Shown here one piece after another: positions 51,802 to 60,204 of a DNA stretch of 64,000 nucleotides. Position numbers and translations under genes: made by a program. Numbering within the stretch: position 1 is the first letter of the stretch; each line of letters begins with the position of its first letter. Below the pieces are notes generated by a model. That model made no database searches. It was not told the origin of the DNA and worked only from the letters and a program-made list of their open reading frames with translations. Location of the stretch: the NCBI RefSeq assembly GCF_000425885.1, contig NZ_AUEH01000006.1, positions 28,778 through 92,777 on the forward strand, in the 5' to 3' direction. The stretch comes from Schleiferilactobacillus harbinensis DSM 16991 (GTDB taxonomy: Bacteria > Bacillota > Bacilli > Lactobacillales > Lactobacillaceae).

Positions 51802-52054
51802 TTTGCTGCATTTCGTAGTTTGTCTTTACGTAAGTTGCAGCATCAGACCCGTGCTCTTTGCGGGCTAAGAAGAGCTTGTGCCCATCCTCCCACTCTTGAT
51901 AGCCGTAAACCACACCATCTCGTTCACTCATATGTTGCTTCATAATTCGTGAATGAAATAGGATCTTGGGTTCAAGCGACATGGCATCCGCCGAGATGTA
52001 CTCATACTTCAAATCATTTACCGGGATGTCTTCAAACTTTATGATCTGTGGCAA
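51791..52054 (-). CDS. Hypothetical phage protein, minus strand, 87 residues
   Basis: The frame opens at a GTG at 52063, but that codon lies directly on the GGAGGAGG site. A TTG at 52054 with an eight-base gap is more likely and gives MPQIIKFEDIPVNDLKYEYI. The protein is mixed alpha/beta with no membrane helix. No family is recognised. It is one of three minus-strand genes set within the early operon. Confidence 0.6.
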   Translation of the reverse strand: MPQIIKFEDIPVNDLKYEYISADAMSLEPKILFHSRIMKQHMSERDGVVYGYQEWEDGHKLFLARKEHGSDAATYVKTNYEMQQISR

Positions 52055-52153
52055 AAAAACCACCTCCTCCAGAAGTGATTATCCCACTTCCAGGGGCCGG
52101 TGAGCCGTGAAAGTTTATGAAAGAAGGAACCATGATGGAAGGCAAAAAACACG

Positions 52154-52423
52154 TCAGCAATTATTTTTAAGCCATTTGGTAACTTCCTCGGGCAAGTTGA
52201 ACCAGGTTGCCTCTTGGGCCAGTTCAGCCACGAATAAGCTGTCATTGTAATCTAGGACTTCTCTAAGCTCGCTGCATAGTATGGGTGCTGATTTGTTGGT
52301 TCTAATACACCAACACGAAAATGTGATCCTTGTCCAGTTTGGATATTCTCGTATTTTATGTGAAAAAATTTTGTATTTATGCGCTGAAGCATCGAGATCG
52401 CACGAAACGATATACGTATGCAT
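52154..52423 (-). CDS. SinR-family small protein (Cas2-like fold)
   Basis: The 89-residue protein (MHTYIVSCDLDASAHKYKIF, then WTRITFSCWCI, ending WFNLPEEVTKWLKNN) matches by pattern the proteins annotated SinR family in lactobacilli. Their beta-alpha-beta ferredoxin-like fold resembles Cas2 and VapD. No Cas1 or CRISPR is present. A GGAGG site precedes the ATG. It is on the minus strand in a plus-strand early operon, which suggests a lysogeny-expressed cargo gene. Function is unknown. Confidence 0.7.
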   Translation of the reverse strand: MHTYIVSCDLDASAHKYKIFSHKIREYPNWTRITFSCWCIRTNKSAPILCSELREVLDYNDSLFVAELAQEATWFNLPEEVTKWLKNNC

Positions 52424-52483
52424 AACAGTACCTCCTGCTTAGCATTATCTCACTCGAATGCAGAAATGAAAGGGTTGATTCAC

Positions 52484-52705
52484 ATGCTAGTCATTGACAT
52501 CCCGTCCGCCATCATTGGCGGCATCATCATCAGTGCCTGTTGGTCAGAAGTTAAAGCGGTTTGGGCCAACCGGCACGAAGCTGTCAAGCTGTTCCGTAAC
52601 AATTGGAAAGGAGGCGAGCGGCATGCTGCTGGGGACAAAAATAGAAGCCAACGTCAACGGAATGGCTTTGATGATCCAACTGCCAACTGGGCTTCACGTC
52701 GTTGA
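52484..52705 (+). CDS. Small membrane protein, 73 residues
   Basis: The ATG at 52484 follows AAAGGG and gives MLVIDIPSAIIGGIIISACW, one membrane helix, then a basic tail. Its 3' part overlaps the next gene (52623) in another frame by about 80 bases. The overlap is unusual, so the tail may be fortuitous. No family is recognised. Confidence 0.5.
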   Translation: MLVIDIPSAIIGGIIISACWSEVKAVWANRHEAVKLFRNNWKGGERHAAGDKNRSQRQRNGFDDPTANWASRR

Positions 52706-52988
52706 CGACGAATATGTGGCTGAACATGATACTGCTCTCGCAAGAGCAGACATGGCTGGCTGGTGGACAATGCCGGAATTGGTAAAACGATATCACCAGA
52801 ATCCAACTTGGTTTGCAGACAACGTGTTTCAAGTTCCGCGGTTCATGAAAGTTCTGCGAGGGCAATGTGTAATGTACCCGCGTGAAGGCGTCAAGGGCTA
52901 TACATGTGAGCCGGAAGCATTTGGAGAGTTCATGAAAAAGTGGTTTCCGGAAATCGCCCAGAATGCAATCAAAGGCGGCAAATCTTAA
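52623..52988 (+). CDS. DUF771-family phage protein
   Basis: The ATG at 52623 follows AAAGGAGG. The 121-residue product contains WWTMPELVKRYHQNPTWFAD and the later RFMKVLRGQCVMYPREG pattern of DUF771, small proteins found in early regions of Gram-positive phages. Function is unknown. It shares one base with the following damaged frame. Confidence 0.78.
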   Translation: MLLGTKIEANVNGMALMIQLPTGLHVVDDEYVAEHDTALARADMAGWWTMPELVKRYHQNPTWFADNVFQVPRFMKVLRGQCVMYPREGVKGYTCEPEAFGEFMKKWFPEIAQNAIKGGKS

Positions 52989-53131
52989 TGGAATCAATTG
53001 ATCAGTATCGGTTATAGACAGTCGAAGCATACCGAGCACAAGCGTCAAGCGATTGGCAGAAGCGGTTAGCAGACAGCATTTACATGCGGTTGTTGATCAG
53101 CTACCGCAAGAAAGAAATGGAGGAACGGTAA
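52988..53131 (+). pseudogene. Small phage gene with an amber codon
   Basis: The 48-codon frame reads MESIDQYRL, then TAG (53015-53017), then TVEAYRAQASSDWQKRLADS and on to a stop at 53131. Sequence on both sides of the stop reads like one helical protein, and CAG to TAG would explain it. Its stop overlaps the next ATG. The original function is unknown. Confidence 0.55.
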
Positions 53132-53367
53132 TGCTAACCAGTATTTACGAAACGTCAGCTACTCATTTATATCGGGAAATGGTCGGTGATCGGCAAGACA
53201 ACGTGGAAGCACTGACCAAAATGATTATCGAGGGCGAACACTTCAATGATGATGAGGCTCTGACATACTCGGTGCGAATCCGGTTGTTAACTGAGTACAT
53301 CGACGAAATTGAAGCCAATGAAAAGGCCGCAGACGCTGGCACGTCTACGGTCAAGAAAGGAAATTAA
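53131..53367 (+). CDS. Hypothetical acidic phage protein, 78 residues
   Basis: The ATG at 53131 follows ATGGAGG and gives MLTSIYETSATHLYREMVGD. The protein is helical with many Glu and Asp. It precedes the Gp157 remnant, which starts two bases after its stop. No family is recognised. Confidence 0.65.
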   Translation: MLTSIYETSATHLYREMVGDRQDNVEALTKMIIEGEHFNDDEALTYSVRIRLLTEYIDEIEANEKAADAGTSTVKKGN

Positions 53368-53369
53368 CT

Positions 53370-53860
53370 ATGGCTACATTATACGATTTGCAGGGTGCTT
53401 ACGCTAGGGTGGCAGCATTAGTTGCCGACTCGGAGAGCGACCCGGAAGCAATTAAAGACACGCTGGCATCCATCAAGGATGGCATCGAGGAGAAGGCGGT
53501 TGGCACGCTTACGTCATTAAGTCGGTAGATAACGATATTGCCGAAGTGGACTCTGAAATCAAGCGACTAAATGATCGTCGGCGAGGGCTGACAAGTAATC
53601 GTGATCGCTTGAAACAAGCATTGACTGACGCTTTCCAGGTCGCCGGAATTAATAAAGTGAAAACACCCACGCTGACAGTCTGAATTCAGGCATCAACATC
53701 GGTGCAGGTACCGGATGACTACCGGCTGTTGCCACCACAATTTGTGACGAAGAAAGTCACACACGTTGTGGACAAACGGTCAATCAAAGTGGCCCTGGAA
53801 GCTGGCACGACTGTTGTTGGGGCAGAGCTAAAAACCAACTGGTCACCACGGATCCGCTAG
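53370..53860 (+). pseudogene. Siphovirus Gp157-family protein, frameshifted and with a stop
   Basis: The frame from ATG 53370 (MATLYDLQGAYARVAALVAD) and a second frame from about 53505 (VIKSVDNDIAEVDSEIKRLN) together make a Gp157-type coiled-coil protein. A single missing base near 53504 breaks it, and TGA at 53681-53683 stands where TGG (Trp) is expected. The total length, 491 bases, is one short of 164 codons. Gp157 proteins are common next to recombination genes in lactic phages. Confidence 0.75.
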
Positions 53861-53872
53861 GAGGGAAACATC

Positions 53873-54097
53873 ATGAAACCAAAAACAGACGTCACACCGC
53901 AGAACAAGCTGGTCATCGTCCGGGGCGGCAAAAAGTCACAGGGCACTATGCCTATCTTTATCTCGGCCGAAATGCATCAGAAAGTTAAGGCAGTCGCCGC
54001 CGACGCCAACTTATCGCTGAGAGACACAGTGGAGACCATGCTGTTGTGGGCGATGGATAATCTCATTATCAAGGATTCTGACGGGCACCATGTATAA
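53873..54097 (+). CDS. Ribbon-helix-helix-like small phage protein
   Basis: The 74-residue protein contains MPIFISAEMHQKVKAVAADA then NLSLRDTVETMLLWAMDN, a strand-helix-helix pattern as in ribbon-helix-helix DNA-binding proteins. The ATG follows GGAGGG. Its end overlaps the helicase start by eight bases. A regulatory or replication-accessory role is inferred. Confidence 0.6.
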   Translation: MKPKTDVTPQNKLVIVRGGKKSQGTMPIFISAEMHQKVKAVAADANLSLRDTVETMLLWAMDNLIIKDSDGHHV

Positions 54098-55477
54098 GCT
54101 GCGCAACTACCAGCAGCTTACCATCAGCCGTATCGTCGGCGCCATGCGTGAAGGCAAGCGAGCCATCATGGTGCAGCAGCCACCTCGCACAGGAAAAACA
54201 GTCATCATGGCCGAGATTGCTCGACGGGCGACGCTTAAGGGCAACCGGGTGCTATTCGTGGTCCATCGCAAGGAGCTGGTGGACCAGGCGCGGCAAACCT
54301 TTAAGCGCAATGACGTTGACATGTCGCTGGTCACCATGGGCATGGTTCAGACACTTACACGGCACACCGGCACCATCCCTAAGCCAGCAGTCATCTTAAT
54401 TGATGAGGCCCACCACGTGTTGGCAAAGTCCTACCGCCGGATCATCGACGCTTTTCCCGATGCTGTGCGGATCATGGTTACAGCCACTCCCTGGCGCATG
54501 AGCGGGGCGGGTTTCGGGGATGTAGCTGACTGCCTCATTCCCGGTCAGCAGATGGGCTGGCTCATCAAAAACGGCTTTCTGGCACCGATCCGGTACTTCT
54601 GCCCGCCGAGCATCGAGACAGTTGGACTCAAACTTAAGGCGAACGGCGAGTTCGACGAAGCGTCCGTTGCTGACGCCATGAAACCGAAGGTATTCAGTAA
54701 TGCCGTGAAGATGTATCAGGAACACGCTGATGGCATGCAAGCCATCGCTTACGCATACAACGTGGCCTCAGCCAGGCACCTGGCCGACAGTTTCAATGCG
54801 GCCGGCATTACGGCGGCAGAAGTTGACGGGGCCACCCCAAAGGAGGAGCGGAATCGGCTCATCAAGCAGTACCGCGAGGGGAAGATCACCGTCCTGACTA
54901 ATGCGGAGCTGTTCACTGAAGGACTGGATTTACCGAATGTGGATTGCGTCATCATGATGCGGCCAACGCAATCGCTTTCGCTGTTCCTGCAGTTTTCCGT
55001 GCGAGCGATGAACCCGCGAGAAGGGAAGACGGCGATCATCATCGACCACGTGGATAACCTCAGCCGCTTCGGCCTACCCACCGACGAACGTAATTGGCAG
55101 ATGGCGGGTGAGGGCAAGAAGAAAAAAACCGTAGCGATATTCCGTCCCCAACGACCTGCCCGTATTGCTTTGCAAGTTTCTACCGCAAGGGCCGAACGAC
55201 CTGTCCGTTTTGCGGACACGCTTTGGCCAAGGAAGACAACAACGACGGACCGCAGCACGTTGATGTGGACCTAGTGGAAGTCACCCCATCGGCGGCCGCC
55301 CAGAAGCGTATCAAGATTGCCCGCATGATCCGATCGAGTGAATTGTACAAATGGCTGGCCGATAAACGGCCAGAACAGCTGGAGAACTATCTCCAATTAC
55401 AGTATTACGCCAAGCTGCACGGTTACAAACCCGGCTGGGCGTGGTACCAGGCTAAGAAAAGAGGTTTTATCCGTTGA
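54090..55477 (+). pseudogene. Phage SF2 DEAH helicase, frameshifted before its zinc ribbon
   Basis: The first 350 residues are a complete superfamily 2 helicase core: RNYQQLTISRIV, Walker A PPRTGKTVIMAE, Walker B LIDEAHH, VTATPWRMSG, and a C-terminal helicase domain with LTNAELFTEGLD and QFSVRAMNPREGK. Near 55140 the frame is lost. One extra base would connect it to a zinc ribbon (CPYC then CPFC, 55158-55218) and the helical tail ending at 55477. The open frame instead ends at 55274 with an unrelated tail. The core might still fold. Confidence 0.78.
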
Positions 55478-56193
55478 GTATTCTGCCACCGAACGAACCG
55501 CAGAAAACCATCGACGTGCCCCACAACTTCTTCATCTGGGGGGCGACGATGAGCGGCAAGTCTTATCTCGCCGAGCATTTCCCTAATCCGCTATTTCTCA
55601 ACACGGATGGGAACGCTCTGGAGAATAAGGCGCCCTCGATCCAGATTCGCAATATTAAAGGGCCCAACAGTACCCTCCGGCAAGACGTCATCAAGCAGCT
55701 GGACGAAATCATCCTGGCACTCATGAACGAAAAACATGGTTATCAGACCATCGTGGTCGATGTCGTGGATGACCTGGTCGTCATGCTGGAGCAGGCCATC
55801 GCTATCCGGAATCGGGTGGAGACGCTGCCTGATGTGCCGTATGGCCGCGGCTTCGCGATGTTCAACACGATTTTTCAAGAATTTATCTTGGAGCTTAAAG
55901 CGTTGGATATGAACGTCGTTTACATTAGCCGGATCGCCGAAGTGAACGACGGTGTCGGTACCGAGACGCGGAAAATTCCGAGCCTGAAGACAAAATATTA
56001 CAACGTGATCAACGGCAACTCGGACCTGGTCATCCAAACCAAGCGAGTGGGCACCAACTACATCCGCCGAATCACCGACCAGCGGCGGAAGTATTACCGT
56101 GACGACATCACGGACAAGGGCATCTTGCGTGTCCTCAACAATATCCCTGGCGTGTTTTCTACACGCCCTCAAACTAAAGGAGAAGATAAATAA
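55474..56193 (+). CDS. Phage AAA-family ATPase (AAA_24 / Sak-like)
   Basis: This 239-residue RecA-fold ATPase has Walker A IWGATMSGKSYLAEHF and Walker B TIVVDVVDDLVV. The type is common in siphophage replication/recombination modules and resembles Sak4-like single-strand annealing factors. It starts by overlapping the helicase end by four bases and ends at the DUF669 gene start. The role in recombination is inferred from neighbours. Confidence 0.8.
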   Translation: MSILPPNEPQKTIDVPHNFFIWGATMSGKSYLAEHFPNPLFLNTDGNALENKAPSIQIRNIKGPNSTLRQDVIKQLDEIILALMNEKHGYQTIVVDVVDDLVVMLEQAIAIRNRVETLPDVPYGRGFAMFNTIFQEFILELKALDMNVVYISRIAEVNDGVGTETRKIPSLKTKYYNVINGNSDLVIQTKRVGTNYIRRITDQRRKYYRDDITDKGILRVLNNIPGVFSTRPQTKGEDK

Positions 56194-56789
56194 TGAGTTT
56201 ACTCGATAAAGCACAAGAAGTATTAGCCGGTTTTGATGCAACCAAGGACAGCGCCAATTCCTTCGAGGGGCTGCCGTCCGGGAAATATACCGTCATCGTC
56301 AACACGATCGACCACCACGTCACCCCCGGCGGCTGGGACGGTCTGCGGATCATCACCGAAGTCAATGCTGGCGAACACGTCAGTACCAAGGATTACAACA
56401 TGTTCAACCTCGATGAGACCACCGCGAGTGGTAAGAAAGTCCCTGACAGCGTCATCTCCAGCCATATTAAGCTCATCGCCAAGTTGGCGAACGCCTGCGA
56501 CATTACCCTTAAGCCGGAGGACTGGGAGGACATCGACCATCTAGTGGCGGCCTTCAACTTCGGCCAAGCGATTGGCAAGATCGTCACGATGGACCTCACC
56601 GTGCGGGAGAACAAGAAGAATCCTCAGTACCCGTACAAGAATTACGATTTCGAACCAGCCGAACAGCCGGAGCCCATTACTGTCGATGATAAGGACCTGC
56701 CGAAGGATCTACGGTCCAATGATGACGACCTGCTGGGCGACGCGAAGAGTGACGATACCGACATCGATGACGACGATCTTCCCTTCTGA
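56193..56789 (+). CDS. DUF669 protein, likely phage single-stranded-DNA-binding protein
   Basis: The 198-residue protein has a beta-rich N-terminal domain (about residues 20-150, with SGKYTVIVNTIDHHVTPGGW) and a disordered acidic tail ending DDDDLPF. That tip closely matches the acidic C-terminal peptide of bacterial SSB (DDDIPF), which recruits replication proteins. DUF669 genes sit beside AAA_24 genes in many phages. The start shares one base with the preceding stop (TAATG). Confidence 0.8.
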   Translation: MSLLDKAQEVLAGFDATKDSANSFEGLPSGKYTVIVNTIDHHVTPGGWDGLRIITEVNAGEHVSTKDYNMFNLDETTASGKKVPDSVISSHIKLIAKLANACDITLKPEDWEDIDHLVAAFNFGQAIGKIVTMDLTVRENKKNPQYPYKNYDFEPAEQPEPITVDDKDLPKDLRSNDDDLLGDAKSDDTDIDDDDLPF

Positions 56790-56854
56790 CCATCAGCTGA
56801 TGCAGTGTCATTAGACCGCCGGACGGGTGAGAAGCCCGTTAGAAGGGAGGACTT

Positions 56855-57691
56855 ATGAAGAATCTTGTGAATTATGCTAAGTATTACGCACGAAACGGAT
56901 TCTACGTGCTGCCCATGGTGGACAAGAAACCGCTCATCACTTTCGCGGATAAACCCGCGCTGACCGAATCAGAAATTGAAAAAATCTAGCTGCTGAAGCC
57001 CTATGCCCAGATCGCAGTGCGGACCGTTGACTTCTTCGTGGTCGACATCGACCGGCATGAAGGGGGAGCCGACGGATTCAAATCAATTCGGGAGCTGAAA
57101 CATTTTAACTGGTTTCCGAAGACGCTCATGCAGACAACGGCTCACGGCGGTAAGCAGCTGTTTTACCGCAAGCCTCAAGGTACCGAAGTCAGTCAGCATA
57201 TCGGTTGGCTGCCAGGGGTGGACATCAAGGCCCACATCAATAACTACGTGATGATTGCCCCCAGTACCGTCGGCAGCGGACAGTACAAGTGGGCCAACAA
57301 GCTGCCGATGGCTGAACCGCCCGCCGCTCTCATTGAGGACATCAACCGTGACGTGCCGGCAGAGGCTGCCTATCAAGGGCCAGCCGCCTTCAAGGGCCAC
57401 AAGTCCAACACGGCGGAACTGTTTGAGCAGATTGTCAAGGGACTCGGTGAGACCGGCGGCCGGAACAATGCCTTAGCCACCTTCGTTGGCGCTTTGCTGA
57501 TTCGTAATGTGGATCCGCAAGTGGCCTATGAACTGGCTAAGCAGGCCAATGCCAACACGCCCAAGACACTCGATGAGAAGGAATTCGAGAAAACGTTTGA
57601 CAGCATTATCAAAACAGAGCTGCACCGACGGGAGATGATGAAGCTTGGCCAACAAGAAGGCAATGCAGCAACTGGCGGCGAAGCAGAATAA
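56855..57691 (+). pseudogene. Bifunctional DNA primase/polymerase (prim-pol) with an amber codon
   Basis: The ATG at 56855 follows AAGGGAGG (MKNLVNYAKYYARNGFYVLP). TAG at 56987-56989 interrupts the frame after 44 codons; then the frame continues with the catalytic region: FFVVDIDRHEGG (metal-binding Asp pair) and TTAHGGKQLFYRKP. The C-terminal part ends at 57691, overlapping the VapE gene. A restart at a GTG at 57017 would lose the N-terminal strand. Without amber suppression it is probably inactive. Confidence 0.78.
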
Positions 57692-58919
57692 CGTTGTCCC
57701 GATGACCATTAATTTCCGAGTCAACACGAAAACCGGAATGCCGGTCCCAAACAGTATTAATAACGTCGTCCTGGCCCTCGAACACGATCCACTGCTGATG
57801 AACACGTTTCGGTACAACGAATTCACCCACGAGGTAGACGTGGTGAAGCCAATCCAGCAGATGCACATCGCTAAGGGTCAGATGGTCGATGAAATCGTCT
57901 CTCTCTGCCTGAACTATCTGGAGAAGAAATACTACGTGCTGTTCAACGACAAGGCCTTCAACGCCGCAATGATCCAGGTCTCGCGGGACAACGCGTACAA
58001 CCCGGTGAAGGAGTACATGGAGAGGGCTTATCAGCACTGGGACAAGAAGGAACGGGCGGATTCGTTTCTGCCGACATTTCTCGGGGCGCCGATGTCTCCG
58101 GTGACCACGCTCATTACGAAGCTGTTCTTCGTCGGAGCGGTGGCCAAAGTCTACCAACCGGATATGAAGTTCGATTACGTGCTGGACCTAGTCGGCGGTC
58201 AGGGCGCTGGGAAGACGACGCTGCTGAAGCGGATGGGCGGGCAGTATTACACCGACCAGTTCACCGACTTCAAAGATAAGGACAGTTACGCGATCATGCT
58301 GCGGGCGTTGATCCTCAATGACGATGAGATGACGGCCACCAACAATAGCAGCTTCGAGGACCTGAAGAAATTCGTATCCGCTGAACAGCTGGAATTCCGG
58401 TCACCATACAATCGACGGCCAGAACGGCGGGCTAAGTCTTTCGTGATGGCCCGGACGACCAACGAAGATACGTACCTCAAGGATAAGACCGGTGAACGCC
58501 GGTTCCTGCCGATCATGGCCGACTTGGACGCACAGGTGTATCACCCAGTAACGGACCTAAAGCCACCTCTGGTGGAGCAGCTGTGGGGCGAATTCGTCAG
58601 CTATTACAAAGCCGGGTTCAGCTTCGCGCTGACAAAAGACCAGGTGCAGATGCTAGAAGAACATCGGCGTAACTTCATGTATGTAGACGCAGTGGAGGAC
58701 GAGATTGAACGTCTGCTCCAGACCTGGCACGACGATTTCATTACCAGTAATCAGCTGGCGTCCTTGATGGGCGAGAACAACCTGGTCACTAATCGAGCCC
58801 TGGCCAAGAAAATCAAGTACATCATGGACAACCAACCGGGATGGAGAGCCAAAAAGAAGAGGATTGACGGCCTATCCACTCGGGGCTATGAGCGGCGGGT
58901 GGTCACTAGTGGTCACTAA
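57645..58919 (+). CDS. VapE-family phage helicase/NTPase
   Basis: The 424-residue protein belongs to the virulence-associated E family, P-loop helicases of phage and satellite replication modules. Walker A GGQGAGKTTLLKRM lies near residue 185, followed by LILNDDEMTATNN and the arginine-rich RSPYNRRPERRAKSFVMART. The TTG start at 57645 overlaps the prim-pol gene by 47 bases. Its last codons contain the first two copies of the iteron at 58899, so coding and origin sequence overlap. Confidence 0.88.
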   Translation: MANKKAMQQLAAKQNNVVPMTINFRVNTKTGMPVPNSINNVVLALEHDPLLMNTFRYNEFTHEVDVVKPIQQMHIAKGQMVDEIVSLCLNYLEKKYYVLFNDKAFNAAMIQVSRDNAYNPVKEYMERAYQHWDKKERADSFLPTFLGAPMSPVTTLITKLFFVGAVAKVYQPDMKFDYVLDLVGGQGAGKTTLLKRMGGQYYTDQFTDFKDKDSYAIMLRALILNDDEMTATNNSSFEDLKKFVSAEQLEFRSPYNRRPERRAKSFVMARTTNEDTYLKDKTGERRFLPIMADLDAQVYHPVTDLKPPLVEQLWGEFVSYYKAGFSFALTKDQVQMLEEHRRNFMYVDAVEDEIERLLQTWHDDFITSNQLASLMGENNLVTNRALAKKIKYIMDNQPGWRAKKKRIDGLSTRGYERRVVTSGH

Positions 58920-59256
58920 GTGGTCACTAAATTGCGAGTTAGTGACCACACCTAGACCCGCATGGCCGTAAGACTGAATCCCTATCGTGGTCACTACTAC
59001 CCCTTTTTCCTTAAACAATAATATTAATTAATACTATTAAGGGGAAACGGCGCGACAAACGAGAAAAGTTTGAAAGTTAGTGACCACGTGACCACCAGGG
59101 CTCAAACCTATGAGACTCTAAGGAAGAGCCCCGTGGTCACTAACTTTTTCTAGTGACCACGGTTAGAGTTATGTAAACCTGGCGAAGGTAAAATTGGTCT
59201 GGAAAGGATAATTTATTCACAAAGGCACCCCGGTCATGTTAATTGCTAGTGACCAC
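58899..59256. other. Iteron array with AT-rich core: putative phage replication origin
   Basis: The 10-base unit GTGGTCACTA occurs nine times on both strands: forward at 58899, 58909, 58920, 58987 and 59133, reverse at 58940, 59078, 59151 and 59247; a shortened copy is at 59088. The pair at 59131-59162 is a perfect 12-base inverted repeat around eight bases. An AT-rich stretch (about 59010-59041) lies in the middle. No gene occupies 58920-59290. The position just after the prim-pol and VapE genes suggests a phage origin. Confidence 0.75.
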
Positions 59257-59290
59257 CACGAAAAACTATACCAATTAAAGAGGCGACTCT

Positions 59291-59608
59291 ATGACAGCAG
59301 AAGCAAAAATTCAAAACGATATCCGAGTGGCTGTCTCGAAAGCTGGACATTCAATTTTTCGGGCAAATGTAGGCACGGTTAAGCAGAGCGATGGACGGTA
59401 TTTTACCACAGGATTACCCGGCGGATTTCCAGACCTGTTTGGTTTCCGCAAGGGTGATGGGAAGTTTTTCTTTATTGAAGTAAAGAACGAAACCGGCCGT
59501 TTACGACCGGACCAGGAACGCTTTGCGGTGTGGCTAAGCACGAAGCCGGTACTGTACGGTGTCGCCCGCTCTGTGGAAGACGCACTGAAAATTATTGAAG
59601 GAGACTGA
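59291..59608 (+). CDS. VRR-NUC domain nuclease
   Basis: The 105-residue protein is a minimal VRR-NUC, a PD-(D/E)xK nuclease type. Visible residues are the Asp in PGGFPDLFGFRKG, the Glu and Lys in FFFIEVKNETGRL, and the Gln in RPDQERF. Such genes follow VapE in many phages and probably process branched DNA during replication. The start at 59291 comes after AAAGAGGCG. Confidence 0.88.
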   Translation: MTAEAKIQNDIRVAVSKAGHSIFRANVGTVKQSDGRYFTTGLPGGFPDLFGFRKGDGKFFFIEVKNETGRLRPDQERFAVWLSTKPVLYGVARSVEDALKIIEGD

Positions 59609-59610
59609 AG

Positions 59611-59781
59611 ATGACACACCACATCGGAGAGACCGTCCGCTACGTAGGACCGATACCAAGATTCAAGGGTAAACGGGGCCAGGTTATCGGAAAAGGATCA
59701 GGCCGTTGGGATTGGTTTGTTGCGATAACGGACGAAGGAATTGTCAACGCAACTAACGAAGACTTGGAGGTATCTATTTGA
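59611..59781 (+). CDS. Hypothetical small phage protein, 56 residues
   Basis: The frame MTHHIGETVRYVGPIPRFKG to a stop at 59781 follows GAAGGAG and starts three bases after the nuclease stop. The pattern, with KGKRGQVIG and WDWFVAITDE, suggests a small beta-barrel of the SH3 or KOW kind. Its stop overlaps the dUTPase start. Confidence 0.7.
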   Translation: MTHHIGETVRYVGPIPRFKGKRGQVIGKGSGRWDWFVAITDEGIVNATNEDLEVSI

Positions 59782-60203
59782 TGGAACGACATTTTGAACC
59801 AATCGCCGAGTATACCGGCCCAATGCCCCAACGGGCAACTGCGTATTCTGCCGGTTACGACATTGCAGCAGCGGGAACGGTGGTCATTAAGCCCGGCAAG
59901 ATTGTGCTGATTCCGACGGGTATCAAGGCGAAACTTGGTCCCTATGAGTATTTGGAGCTGGTTTCTCGATCATCATTGCCACGCAAGCGGCACTTGGTAA
60001 TGCCGAACAGCATCGGAATCATCGACAGTGACTACTACCCACACGAAATCATGGGTCAATTCTGGAACATCGGTCAGGTGCCAGCTGTCATCAATGCCGG
60101 CGACCGCATCATGCAGGGTATTTTCCGCAGTTACCTGTTGACCGACGACGATACAGCCACAGGCGCCCGCAATGGCGGTTTCGGCAGCACAGGGGGTAAT
60201 TGA
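59781..60203 (+). CDS. dut: Phage dUTPase
   Basis: dUTPase hydrolyses dUTP to dUMP and keeps uracil out of DNA. The 140-residue protein has the five trimeric dUTPase motifs in order: ATAYSAGYDIAAA, VSRSSLPRK, NSIGIIDSDYYPHE, GDRIMQGIF and ARNGGFGSTGGN. The ATG at 59781 follows TTGGAGG. It is in the phage nucleotide/replication block. Confidence 0.93.
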   Translation: MERHFEPIAEYTGPMPQRATAYSAGYDIAAAGTVVIKPGKIVLIPTGIKAKLGPYEYLELVSRSSLPRKRHLVMPNSIGIIDSDYYPHEIMGQFWNIGQVPAVINAGDRIMQGIFRSYLLTDDDTATGARNGGFGSTGGN

Positions 60204-60204
60204 T

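Noticed and set aside
52154..52423. Cas2 gene of a CRISPR system
   Set aside because: The protein is only Cas2-like in pattern. No Cas1, effector or array is present, and the SinR-family match is better.
58899..59256. Possible CRISPR array
   Set aside because: The repeat is only 10 bases, occurs on both strands and has irregular spacing, and no cas genes are present.
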